This document shows, piece by piece, positions 38,865 through 51,700 of a stretch of 64,000 nt of DNA. A program made the position numbers and the translations under genes. The first letter of the stretch is position 1; every line of letters starts with the position of its first letter. The stretch spans positions 1,612,001 to 1,676,000 of the forward strand of contig NW_027480505.1 of the NCBI RefSeq assembly GCF_051401765.1. The letters are read 5' to 3'. Under the pieces are notes generated by a model. It ran no database searches, had not been told where the DNA came from, and was given only the letters and a program-made list of their open reading frames with translations. Origin of the DNA: Calliopsis andreniformis (taxonomy: Eukaryota; Arthropoda; Insecta; Hymenoptera; Andrenidae).

Positions 38865-39695
38865 GCAACGCCCTAGAGCGAAGCCTAGGTTTCCTGGAAC
38901 GTAGAAATGACCATCCCTTTCACACGGGTTGCAATTATTCATGTTATAGGATGGAAAGACTGTTGTATTTTTATTGTATTTTATACTTCAGGCGTTGACT
39001 TCTGAGGCCGTAGCTATCCGATGTGGTGGAAGAACGCCATACAGTGAAACCTAGGTTGCCCGGAACATAGAAATGACCACTACAGGCACACTGGTTGCAA
39101 ATTATTCCTGCTATACGATGGAAAAGCTGTTGTATTTTTATTGCATTTTATGCTTCGGGCATTGACTTCTAAGGCCCTAACTGTTTGATCTGGTGGAGCA
39201 ACGCCCTAGAGTGAAGCCTAGGTTTCCTGGAACGTAGAAATGACCATCCCTTTCACACGGGTTGCAATTATTCATGTTATAGGATGGAAAGACTGTTGTA
39301 TTTTTATTGCATTTTATGCTTCGGGCATTGACTTCTAAGGCCCTAACTATTCAATCTGTTGTAGCAACGCCCTATGGTGAAGCCTAGGTTGCCCGGAACG
39401 TAGAAATGACCATAACTTTCACACTGGTTGCAATTATTCGTTTTATACGATGGAAAAGCTGTTGTATTTATATCGTATTTTATACTTCTGGCGTTGACTT
39501 CTTAGGCCCTAACTATTCGATCTGGTGGAGCAGCGCCCTAGAGTGAAGCCTGGGTTGCCCGGTACGTTGAAATGACCATCACTATCAAACTGGTAGCAAT
39601 TATTTGTTTTATACGATGGAAAAGCTGTTGTATTTATATCGTATTTTATGCTTCTGGCGTTGACTTCTTAGGCCCTAACTATTCGATCTGGTGGC
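38865..39695 (+). repeat. 831-bp pentamer, tandem copy 2
   Basis: This is the exact partner of 38034-38864. The match ends at 39702, where this copy has gcaacgtcc against gcaacgccc in copy 1. After the copy the array continues as ordinary family A, matching A1 from about 6335. Confidence 0.93.
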
Positions 39696-42600
39696 GCAAC
39701 GTCCTAGAGTGAAGCCTAGGTTGCCCGGAACGTAGAAATAACCATAACTTTCACACTGGTTACCATTATTCGTTTTATATGATGGAAAAGCTGTTGTATT
39801 TATATCGTATTTTATGCTTCTGGCGTTGACTTCTTAGGCCCTAGCTATTCCATCTGGTGGAACAACGCACTAGAGTGAAGCCTAGGTTGCCCGGAACGTA
39901 GAAGTGACCATTACTTCCACACTGTTTGCAAATATACATTATACACGATGGAAAATCTGTTGTACTTATATTGTAATTTATGCTACTGGCGTTGACTTCT
40001 TAGGCCCTAACTATTTGATCTGGCGGAGCACTGCCCTAGAGTGAAGCCTAGGTTGACCGGAACGTAGAAATGATCATAACTTTCACACTGGTTACCATTA
40101 TTCGTTTTATACGATGGAAAAGCTGTTGTATTTATATCGTATTTTATGCTTCTGGAGTTGACTTCTTAGGCCCTAACTATTCCATCTGGTGGAACAACGC
40201 CCTAGGGTGAAGGCTAGGCTGCCCGGAACGTAGAAATGACCAGTACTTTCACACTGGTTGCAGTTATTCGTTTTATACAATGGAACAACTGTTCTATTTA
40301 TTTTGCATTTTATGCTTCGGGCGTTGGCTTCTAAGGCCCTAACTATTCGATCTGGTGGAGCAACGCCCTCGAGTGAAGCCTAGGTTGCCCGGAACGTAGA
40401 AATGACCATAACTTTCACACTGGTAGCAATTATTCGTTTTATACATGGAAAAACTGTTCTATTAATTTTGTATTTTATGCTTTCGGCATTGACTTCTAAG
40501 GCCCTACCTATCCGATCTGGCGGAGCAACGCCCTCGAGTGAAGCCTAGGTTGCCCTGAACGCAGAAATGACCATAACTTCACACTGGTTGCTATTATTCC
40601 TTTTATACGATGAAAAAACTGTTATATTTATATTGCACTTTATGATTCTGGCGTTGACTTCTTAGGCCCTAACTATTCGATCTGGTGGAACAACGCCCTA
40701 GAGTGAAGCCTGCGATGCCCGGAACGTAGAAATGATCATTACCTTCACGCTTGTTGCAATTATTCCTGTTATACGATGAAAAATCTGTTGTATTTTTATT
40801 GCATTTTTTCCTTCAGGCGTTGACTTCTAAGGCCGTAGCTATTCGATGTGTTGGACCAACGCCCTAGAGTGACGCCTAGGTTGCCCGGAACGTAGAAATG
40901 ACCATTACTTTCACAATGTTAGCAATTATTCACTTTATACAATGGAAAAACTGTTGTACTTATATAGTATTTTATTCTCCTGCCGTTGACTTCTTAGGCC
41001 CTGTCTGTTCGATCTGGTGGCACAGCGCCCTAGAATGAAGCCTAGGTTGCCCGGAACGTAGAAATGACCATTACTTTCACACTGTTTGCAAATATACATT
41101 ATATACGATGGAAACGCTGTTGCATTTATATTGTATTTTATGCTTCTGGCGTTGACTTCTTATGCCCTAACTATTTGGTCTGGTGCAGCAACGCCCTAGA
41201 GTGACGCCTAGGTTGCCCGGAACGTCGAACGTACCATTACCTTCACACTGGTTGCAATTATTCCTGTTATACGATAGAAAAGCTGTTGCATCTTTATTGT
41301 ATTTTATGCTTCTGGCGTTGACTTCTTAGGACCTAACCATTCGATCTGGTGGAGCAAGGCCCTAGAGTGAAGCCTAGGTTGCCCGGAACGTAGAAATGAC
41401 CATGACTTTCTCTCTGGTTACCATTATTCGTTTTATACGATGGAAAAGCTGTTGTATTTACATCGTATTTTATGCTTCTGGCGTTAACTTCTCAGGCCCT
41501 AACTGTTCCATCTGGTGGAACAACGCACTAGCGTGAAGCCTAGGTTGCCCGGAACTTAGAAATGTCCATAATTTTCACTCTGGTATCAATTATTCGTTTT
41601 ATACAATGGAAAAACTGTTCTATTTATTTTGCATTTTATGCTTCGGGCGTTGACTTCTAAGGCCCTAACTATTCGATCTGGTGGAGCAACGCCCTAGAGT
41701 GACGCCTAGGTTGCCCGGAACGTCGAACGTACCATTAGCTTCACACTGGTTGCAATTATTCCTGTTATACGATAGAAAAGCTGTTGCATCTTTATTGTAT
41801 TTCATGCTTCTGGCGTTGACTTCTTAGGCCCTAACTATTCGATCTGTTGGCGCAACGTCCTAGAGTGAAGCCTAGGTTGCCCGGAACGTAGAAATGACCA
41901 TAACTTTCACAGAGGTTACCATTATTCGTTTTATATGATGGAAAAGCTGTTGCATTTATATCGTATTTTATGCTTCTGGCGTTGACTTCTTAGGCCCTAA
42001 CTATTCCATCTGGTGGAACAACGCACTAGAGTGAAGCCTAGGTTGCCCGGAACGTAGAAGTGACCATTACTTCCACACTGTTTGCAAATATACATTATAT
42101 ACGATGGAAAATCTGTTGTACATATATTGTAATTTATGCTACTGGCGTTGACGGCTTAGGCCCTAACTATTTGATCTGGTGGAGCACTGCCCTAGAGTGA
42201 AGCCTAGGTTGACCGGAACGTAGAAATGACCATAACTTTCACACTGGTTACCATTATTCGTTTTATACGATGGAAAAGCTGTTGTATTTATATCGTATTT
42301 TATGCTTCTGGAGTTGACTTCTTAGGCCCTAACTATTCCATCTGGTGGAACAACGCCCTAGGGTGAAGCCTAGGCTGCCCGGAACGTAGAAATGACCAGT
42401 ACTTTCACACTGGTTGCAGTTATTCGTTTTATACAATGGAACAACTGTTCTATTTATTTTGCATTTTATGCTTCGGGCGTTGACTTCTAAGGCCCTAACT
42501 ATTCGACCTGGTGGAGCAACGCCCTAGAGTAAAGCCTAGGTTGCCCGGGAAGTAGAAATGACCATAACTTTCACACTGGTAGCAATTATTAGTTCTATAC

Positions 42601-44399
42601 GATGGAAAAACTGTTCTATTTATTTTATATTTTATGCTTCGGGCGTTGACTCCTAAGGCCCTAACTATTCGATCTGGTGGAGCAACGCCCTAGAGTGAAG
42701 CCTAGGTTGCCCGGTACGTAGAAATGACCATCACTATCAAACTGGTAGCATTTATTTGTTTTATACGATGGAAAAGCTGTTGTATTTATATCGTATTTTA
42801 TGCTTCTGGCGTTGACTTCCTAGGCCCTAACTATTCGATCTGGTGGAACAACAGCCTAGGGTGAAGCCTAGGTTGCCCGGAACGTAGAAATGACCATAAC
42901 TTTTACACTGGTAGCAATTATTCGTTTTATACAATGGAAAAACTGCTGTATTTATTTTGTATTTAATGCTTCGGGCGTTGACTTCTAAGGCCCTAACTGT
43001 TTGATCTGGTGGAGCAACGCCCTAGAGTGAAGCCTAGGTTTCCTGGAACGTAGAAATGACCATCCCTTTCACACGGGTTGCAATTATTCATGTTATAGGA
43101 TGGAAAGACTGTTGTATTTTTATTGTATTTTATACTTCAGGCGTTGACTTCTGAGGCCGTAGCTATCCGATGTGGTGGAAGAACGCCATACAGTGAAACC
43201 TAGGTTGCCCGGAACGTAGAAATGACCACTACTATCACACTGGTTGCAAATTATTCCTGCTATACGATGGAAAAGCTGTTGTATTTTTATTGCATTTTAT
43301 GCTTCGGGCATTGACTTCTAAGGCCCTAACTATTCAATCTGTTGTAGCAACGCCCTATGGTGAAGCCTAGGTTGCCCGGAACGTAGAAATGACCATAACT
43401 TTCACACTGGTTACCATTATTCGTTTTATACGATGGAAAAGCTGTTGTATTTATATCGTATTTTATGCTTCTGGAGTTGACTTCTTAGGCCCTAACTATT
43501 CCATCTGGTGGAACAACGCCCTAGGGTGAAGCCTAGGCTGCCCGGAACGTAGAAATGACCAGTACTTTCACACTGGTTGCAGTTACTCGTTTTATACAAT
43601 GGAACAACTGTTCTATTTATTTTGCATTTTATGCTTCGGGCGTTGACTTCTAAGGCCCTAACCATTCGATCTGGTGGAGCAACGCCCTAGAGTGAAGCCT
43701 AGGTTGCCCGGGAAGTAGAAATGACCATAACTATCACACTGGTAGCAATTATTCGTTTTATACAATGGAACAACTGTTCTATTTATTTTGCATTTTATGC
43801 TTCGGGCGTTGACTTCTAAGGCCCTAACTCTTCAATCCGGTGGAGCAACGCCTCAGAGTTAAGCCTAGGATGCCCGAAACGTCGAAATGATCATTACATT
43901 CGCACTGGTTGCAATTAGTCATGCTATACGATGGAAAAACTGTTGCATTTTTATTGTAGTTTATGCTTCTGGCGTTGACTTCTAAGGCCGTATCTATTAG
44001 CTGTGGTGGGGCAACGCCCTACAGTGACGTCTAGGTTGCCCGGAACGTAGAAATGACCATTACTTTCACAATGTTTGCAATTATTCACTTTATACAATGG
44101 AAAAACTGTTGTACGTATATCGTATTTTATTCTTCTGGCGTTGACTTCTTAGGCCCTGTCTGTTCGATCTGGTGGAACAGCGCCCTAGAATGAAGCCTAG
44201 GTTGCCCGGTACGTAGAAATGACCATTACTTCCACACTGCTTGCAAATTATTCCTGCTAAGCGATGGAAAAACTGTTGTATCTTTATTGCATTTTATGCT
44301 TCGGGCGTTGACTTCTAAGGCCCTAACTATTCGATCTGGTGGAGCAACGCCCTAGAGTGAAGCCTCGGTTGCCCGGGAAGTAGAAATGACCATAACTTT
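39696..44399 (+). repeat. HOR family A, copy A4 first part (rearranged)
   Basis: This is a mosaic of A1-like segments in order. Bases 39696-40369 match A1 6345-7018 at offset 33351. Bases 40370-41770 match A1 47-1447 at offset 40323. Near 41770 seven monomers are skipped, then 41840-43390 match A1 2680-4230 at offset 39161. From 43390 to 43820 an A1 3090-3400-like stretch is used, and from 43829 A1 5331 onward is matched (offset 38498). Joins are in register. No gene is present. Confidence 0.86.
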
Positions 44400-46960
44400 C
44401 ACACTGGTAGCAATTATTCGTTTTATACATGGAAAAACTGTTCTATTAATTTTGTATTTTATGCTTTCGGCGTTGACTTCTACGGCCCTACCTATCCGAC
44501 CTGGCGGAGCAACGCCCTCGAGTGAAGCCTAGGTTGCCCTGAACGCAGAAATGACCATAACTTCACACTGGTTGCTATTATTCGTTTTATACGATGAAAA
44601 AACTGTTATATTTATATTGCATTTTATGATTCTGGCGTTGACTTCTTAGGCCCTAACTATTCGATCTGGTGGAACAACGCCCTAGAGTGAAGCCTGCGAT
44701 GCCCGGAACGTAGAAATGATCATTACCTTCACGCTTGTTGCAATTATTCCTGTTATACGATGAAAAATCTGTTGTATTTTTATTGCATTTTTTCCTTCAG
44801 GCGTTGACTTCTGAGGCCGTAGCTATTCGATGTGGTGGAAGAACGCCATACAGTGAAGCCTAGGTTGCCCGGAACGTAGAAATGACCATAACTTTCACAC
44901 TGGTTGCAATTATTTGTTTTATACGATGGAAAAGCTGTTGTATTTATAACGTATTTTATGCTTCTGGCGTTGACTTCATAGGCCCTAACTATTCCATCTG
45001 GTGGAACAACGCCCTAGAGTAAAGCCCAGGTTGCGCGGAACGTAGAAATGACCATAACTTTCACACTGGTAGCAATTATTCGTTTGATACAATGGAAAAA
45101 CTGTTCTATTTATTTTGTATTTAATGCTTCGGGCGTTGACTTCTAAGGCCCTAACTATTCGATCAGGTGGAGCACCGCCCTAGAGTGAAGCCTAGTTTGC
45201 CCGGAACGTAGAAATGACCACTACTATCACACTGGTTGCAAATTATTCCTGCTAAACGATGGAAAAACTGTTGTATTTTTATTGCATTTTATGCTTCTGG
45301 CGTTCACTTCTTAGGCCCTAACTATTCGATCTGGTGGAACAACGGCCTAGGGTGAAGCCTAGGTTGCCCGGAACGTAGAAATGACCATAACTTTCACACT
45401 GGTTGCAATTATGCGTTTTATACGATGGAAAAACTGTTGCATCTTTATCGTATTTTATGCTTCTGGCGTTCACTTCTTAGGCCCTAACTATTCGATCTGG
45501 TGGAACAACGCCCTAGGGTGAAGCCTAGGTTGCCCGGAACGTAGAAGTGACCATAACTTTCACTCTGGTAGCAATTATTCGTTTTATACAATGGAAAAAC
45601 TGTTCTATTTATTTTGCATTTTGTGCTTCGGGCGTTGACTTCTAAGGCCCTAACTATTCGATCTGGTGGAGCACGCCCTAGAGTGACGCCTAGGTTGCCC
45701 GGAACGTCGAACGTACCATTACCTTCACACTGGTTGCAATTATTCCTGTTATACGATAGAAAAGCTGTTGCATCTTTATTGCATTTTATGCTTCTGGAGT
45801 TGACTTCTTAGGCCCTAACTATTCGATCTGGTGGCGCAACGTCCTAGAGTGAAGCCTAGGTTGCCCGGAACGTAGAAATAACCATAACTTTCACACTGGT
45901 TACCATTATTCGTTTTATAGTATGGAAAAGCTGTTGTATTTATATCGTATTTTATGCTTCTGGCGTTGACTTCTTAGGCCCTAACTATTCCATCTGGTGG
46001 AACAACGCCCTAGGGTGAAGCCTAGGCTGCCCGGAACGTAGAAATGACCAGTACTTTCACACTGGTTGCAGTTATTCGTTTTATACAATGGAACAACTGT
46101 TCTATTTATTTTGCATTTTATGCTTCGGGCGTTGACTTCTAAGGCCCTAACTATTCGATCTGGTGGAGCAACGCCCTAGAGTGAAGCCTAGGTTGCCCGG
46201 GAAGTAGAAATGACCATAACTTTCACACTGGTAGCAATTATTCGTTTTATACAATGGAACAACTGTTCTATTTATTTTGCATTTTATGCTTCGGTCGTTG
46301 ACTTCTAAGGCCCTAACTCTTCAATCCGGTGGAGCAACGCCTCAGAGTTAAGCCTAGGATGCCCGAAACGTCGAAATGATCATTACATTCGCACTGGTTG
46401 CAATTAGTCATGCTATACGATGGAAAAACTGTTGCATTTTTATTGTAGTTTATGCTTCTGGCGTTGACTTCTAAGGCCGTAGCTATTAGCTGTGGTGGAG
46501 CAACGCCCTACAGTGACGTCTAGGTTGCCCGGAACGTAGAAATGACCATTACTTTCACAATGTTTGCAATTATTCACTTTATACAATGGAAAAACTGTTG
46601 TACTTATATCGTATTTTATTCTTCTGGCGTTGACTTCTTAGGCCCTGTCTGTTCGATCTGGTGGAACAGCGCCCTAGAATGAAGCCTAGGATGCCCGGAA
46701 CGTAGAAATGACCATTACTTCCACACTGCTTGCAAATATACATTATACACGATGGAAAAGCTGGTGCACTTATATTGTAATTTATGCTTCGGGCGTTGAC
46801 TTGTAAGGCCCTAGCTATTCGATCTGGTGGAGCACCAGCCTAGAGGGAAGCCTAGGTTGCCCGCAACGTAGAAATGACCATAACTTTCACACTGGTTGCC
46901 ATTATTCGTTTTATACATGGAAAAACTGTTCTATTTATTTTGTATTTTATGCTTTCGGCG
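44400..46960 (+). repeat. HOR family A, A4 second part
   Basis: Bases 44400-44810 return to the opening of unit A (compare A1 about 92-500, offset 44308), showing a further partial copy. The middle, about 44815-45950, uses segments seen in A2 near 10975-11130, 11945-12100 and 12950-13600. Bases 45985-46960 match A2 13961-14936 at offset 32024, including the tcttcaatcc marker at 46318. The 65-codon frame at 45614-45811 depends on a one-base deletion near 45674 and is not a gene. Confidence 0.84.
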
Positions 46961-48020
46961 TTGACTTCTAAGGCCCTTCCTATCCGATCTGGCGGAGCAA
47001 CGCCCTCGAGTGAAGCCTAGGTTGCCCGGAACGTAGAAATGACCATAACTTTCACACTGGTAGCAATTATTCGTTTTATACATGGAAAAACTGTTCTATT
47101 AATTTTGTATTTTATGCTTTCGGCGTTGACTTCTAAGGCCCTACCTATCCGACCTGGCGGAGCAACGCCCTCGAGTGAAGCCTAGGTTGCCCTGAACGCA
47201 GAAATGACCATAACTTCACACTGGTTGCTATTATTCGTTTTATACAATGGAAAAACTGTTCTATTTATTTTGTATTTGAAGCTTCGGGCGTTGACTTCTA
47301 AGGCCCTAACTGTTTGATCTGGTGGAGCAACGCCCTAGAGTGAAGCCTAGGTTGCCTGGAACGTAGAAATGACCATCCCTTTCACACGGGTTGCAATTAT
47401 TCCTGTTATAGGATGGAAAGACTGTTGTATTTTTATTGTATTTTATACTTCAGGCGTTGACTTCTGAGGCCGTAGCTATTCGATGTGGTGGAAGAACGCC
47501 ATACAGTGAAGCCTAGGTTGCCCGGAACGTAGAAATGACCATAACTTTCACACTGTTTGCAATTATTGTTTTTATACGATGGAAAAGCTGTTGTATTTAT
47601 ATCGTATTTTATGCTTCTGGAGTTGACTTCTTAGGCCCTAACTATTCCATCTGGTGGAACAACGCCCTAGGGTGAAGCCTAGGCTGCCCGGAACGTAGAA
47701 ATGACCAGTACTTTCACACTGGTTGCAGTTATTCGTTTTATACAATGGAACAACTGTTCTATTTATTTTGCATTTTATGCTTCGGGCGTTGACTTCTAAG
47801 GCCCTAACTATTCGATCTGGTGGAGCAACGCCCTAGAGTGAAGCCTAGGTTGCCCGGGAAGTAGAAATGACCATAACTTTCACACTGGTAGCAATTATTC
47901 GTTTTATACAATGGAACAACTGTTCTATTTATTTTGCATTTTATGCTTCGGGCGTTGACTTCTAAGGCCCTAACTATTCGATCTGGTGGAGCAACGTCCT
48001 AGAGTGAAGCCTAGGTTGAC
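46961..48020 (+). repeat. HOR family A, last fragment before B5 (~6 monomers)
   Basis: It opens exactly like A1 (1-290) with the ccttcctatccgatctgg variant, then jumps near 47250 to an A1 5100-like segment (tatttgaagcttcgggcg). It continues with A2 11845-like and A1 3150-like monomers and ends near 48020, where family B markers start. This is a further incomplete A unit. Confidence 0.82.
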
Positions 48021-48110
48021 CGGAACGTAGAAATGACCATTACGTTCACAATGTCTGCAATTATTCATTTTATACGATGGAAAAACTGTTGTACTTATAT
48101 TGTATTTTAT

Positions 48111-48442
48111 ACTTCTGGCGTTGAATTCTAAGTCCCTAGCTATTCGATCTGGTGGAGCAACGCACTAGAGTGAAGCCTAGGTTACCCGGAACGTAGAAAT
48201 GACCAGTACTTTCACACTGGCTGCAGTTATTCCTGTTGTATGACGGAAAAACTGTTGCATCTTTATTGTATTTTATGCTTCTGGCGCTGACTTCTAAGGC
48301 CCTAACAATTCGATCTGGTGGAGCAACGGCCTAGAGTGAAGCCTAGGTTGCTCGGAACGTAGAAACGACCATTACCTTCACACTGTTTGCAATTATTCAT
48401 TTTATACGATGGCAAAGCTGTTGTATTTATATTGTATTTTAT
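48111..48442 (+). repeat. 332-bp dimer, tandem copy 1
   Basis: These two monomers are followed at once by a copy that looks identical by eye. Marker words: cgcactagagtgaagcc, actggctgcagttattcc, gttgtatgacgg, ccctaacaattcgatc and gatggcaaagctg. Breakpoints are ambiguous by some bases because the flanking atattgtattttat is shared. Confidence 0.92.
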
Positions 48443-48774
48443 ACTTCTGGCGTTGAATTCTAAGTCCCTAGCTATTCGATCTGGTGGAGCAACGCACTAG
48501 AGTGAAGCCTAGGTTACCCGGAACGTAGAAATGACCAGTACTTTCACACTGGCTGCAGTTATTCCTGTTGTATGACGGAAAAACTGTTGCATCTTTATTG
48601 TATTTTATGCTTCTGGCGCTGACTTCTAAGGCCCTAACAATTCGATCTGGTGGAGCAACGGCCTAGAGTGAAGCCTAGGTTGCTCGGAACGTAGAAACGA
48701 CCATTACCTTCACACTGTTTGCAATTATTCATTTTATACGATGGCAAAGCTGTTGTATTTATATTGTATTTTTT
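48443..48774 (+). repeat. 332-bp dimer, tandem copy 2
   Basis: This is the partner of 48111-48442 with no difference seen. It is followed by a tttgcctcttgcgttgaatt variant that belongs elsewhere in family B (compare about 27370 and 32342). Confidence 0.92.
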
Positions 48775-51700
48775 GCCTCTTGCGTTGAATTCTAAGTCCC
48801 TAGCTATTCGATCTGGTGGAGCAACGCCCTAGAGCGGAGCCTAGGTTGCCCGGGACCTAGAAATGACCATCACTTTCACACTGTTTGCAATTATTCGTTT
48901 TATACAGTGGAAAAACTGTTCTATTTATTTTGCATTTTATGCTTCTGACGCTGACTTCTAAGGCCGTAGCTATTCGATGTGGTGGAGCAACTCCCTAGAG
49001 TGAAGCCTAGGTAGCCCGGAACGTAGAAATGACCATCATCTTCACACTGTTTGCAAATATTTATTCGATACGAAGGAAAAGCTGTTGTATTTATATTGTA
49101 TTTTATGCTTCAGGCGTTGACTTCGTAGGCCCTAACTATTCGATCTGGTGGGCCAACGCCCCAGAGTGGAACCTAGGTTGCCCGGAACGTGGAAATGACC
49201 ACTGCTATCACACTGGATGCAATTATTCATTTTATACGATGGTAAGAGTGTTGCATTTATATTGTATTTTATGCTTCTGGCGTTGACTTCTAAGGCCGTA
49301 GCTGCTAGATGTGGTGGAGCAACGCCCTAGAGTGACGCCTAGGTTGCACGGAACGTAGAAATGACCATCACCTTCACTCTGGTTGCAATTATTCCTGTTA
49401 TACGATGGAAAAACTGCTGCATTTTTATTGCATTTTATGCTTCGGGCGTTGACTTCTAAGCCCATAGCTATTCGATGTGGTGGAGCAACGCCACAGAGTG
49501 AAGCCTAGGTTGCCCGTGACGTAGAAATGACCATCAGTTTCACACTGGTTGCAATTATTCCTGTTGTAGGATGGAAAAAATCTTTTATCTTTATTGTATT
49601 TTATGCTTCGGGCATTGACTTCTATGGCCCTACCTATTCGATCTGGTGGACCGCCGCCCGAGAGTGAAGCCTAGGTTGCCGGGAACGCACAAGCGACCGT
49701 TACTATCACAATGTTTGCAATTATTCATTTTATACGATCGAAAAACTTTTGTATTTATGTTGTATTCTATGCTTCTGACGTTGACTTCTAAGGCCGTAGC
49801 TATTCGATGAGGTGGAGCAACGCCCTAGGGTGAAGCCTAGGTTGCTCGGAACGTAGAAATGACCATAATTTTCACACTGGTTGCAATTATTCGTTTTATA
49901 CAATGGAAATGCTGTTGTTTTTATATTGTATTTTCTGCTTCTGGCGTTGACTGCTTAGGCCCTAACTATTCGATCTGGTGGAACAACGCCCTAGAGTGAA
50001 GCCTAGGTTGCCCGGACCGTAGAAATGACCATTACTTTCACACTTTTTGCAAATATACATTATATACGATGGAAAAGCTGTTATATTTATATTGTATTTT
50101 ATGCTTCTGGCGTTGACTTCTAAGGCGCTAACTATTCGATCTGGTGGAGCAACGCACTAGAGTGAAGCCTAGCCTGCTCGGAATGCAGAAATGTCCATAA
50201 CTTTCACACTGGTTGCAATTATTCGTTTTATACGATGGAAAAGCTGTTGTATTTATATTGTATATAATGCTTCTGGCGTTGACTTCTTAGGGCCTAACTA
50301 TTCGATCTGGTGGAGCAACGCCAAAGAGTGAAACCTAGGTTACCCGGAACGTGGAAATGACCAGTATTTTCACACTGGTTGCAGTTATTCCTGCTATACG
50401 ATGGAAAAACTGTTGCATCTTTACTGTATTTTATTCTTCTGGCGTCGACTTCTAAGGCCCTAATTAGTCGATCTGGTGGAGCAACGCCCTAGAGTGAAGC
50501 CTAGGTTGCTCAAAATGTAGAAATGTCCATAGCTTTCACACTGGTTGCAATTATTCGTTTTATACGATGGGAAAACTGTTGTATTTATTTTGTATTTTAT
50601 GCTTCTGGCGCTGACTTCTTAAGCCCTATCTATTGGATATGGTGGACCAGCGCCCTACAGTGAAGCTAGGTTGCCCGGAACGTAGAAATGACCAGTACTC
50701 CCAAATTGTTTGCAATTTTTCATTTTATACAATGGAAAACCTGTTGTATCTATATTGTATTTTATGCTTCTTGCGTTGACTTCTAAGGCACTCACTATTC
50801 GATGTGGTGGAGCAACGCCCTAGAGCGAAACCTAGGCTGCCCAGGACGTAGAAATGACCATTACCTTCACTCTGGTTGCAATTATTCCTGTTATACGACG
50901 GAAAAACTGTTACATCTTTATTGTATTTTATGCTTCCAGCGTTGACCTGCAAGGCCCTATCTATTTGATCTGGTAGAGCGACGCCCTAGAGTGAAGCCTA
51001 GGTTGCTCGGAATGTAGAAATGTCCATAATTTTCACACTGGTTGCAATTATTCGTTTTATAGGATGGAAAAGCTGTTGTACTAATATTGTATTTTATTAT
51101 CTAGGCGTTGACTCCGTAGGCCCTAACTATTCGATCTCGAGGAGCAACGCCCTAGAGTGGAACATAGGTTGCCCGGAACGTAGAAATGAACATTACCTTC
51201 ACACTGTTTGCAAATATACATTATATACGATGGAAAAGCTGTTGTATTTATATTGTATTTTATGCTTCAGGCATTGACTTCTGTAGCCATACCTATTCCA
51301 TCTGGAGGAGCAGCGCCCTAGTGTCAAGCCTAGGTTGCCCGGAACGTAGAAGTGACCATAACTTTAACACTGGTTGCAATTATCCTTTTTATACGATGGA
51401 AAAACTGTTGTATTTATTTTGTATTTTATGATTCTGACGTTGACTTGTTAGGCCCTAACTATTCGCTCTGGTTGACCAACGCCCTAGAGTGAAGCCTAGG
51501 TTGCCCGGAACGTAGAAACGGCCATTACTTTCACACTGGTTGCAATTATTCCTTTTATACGATGGAAAAACTGTTGTATTTTTATTCTATTTTTTGCCTC
51601 TGGCGTTGAATTCTAAGTCCCTAGCTATTCGATCTGGTGGAGCAACGCCCTAGAGCGGAGCCCAGGTTGCTTGGGACCTAGAAATGACCATCAGTTTCAC

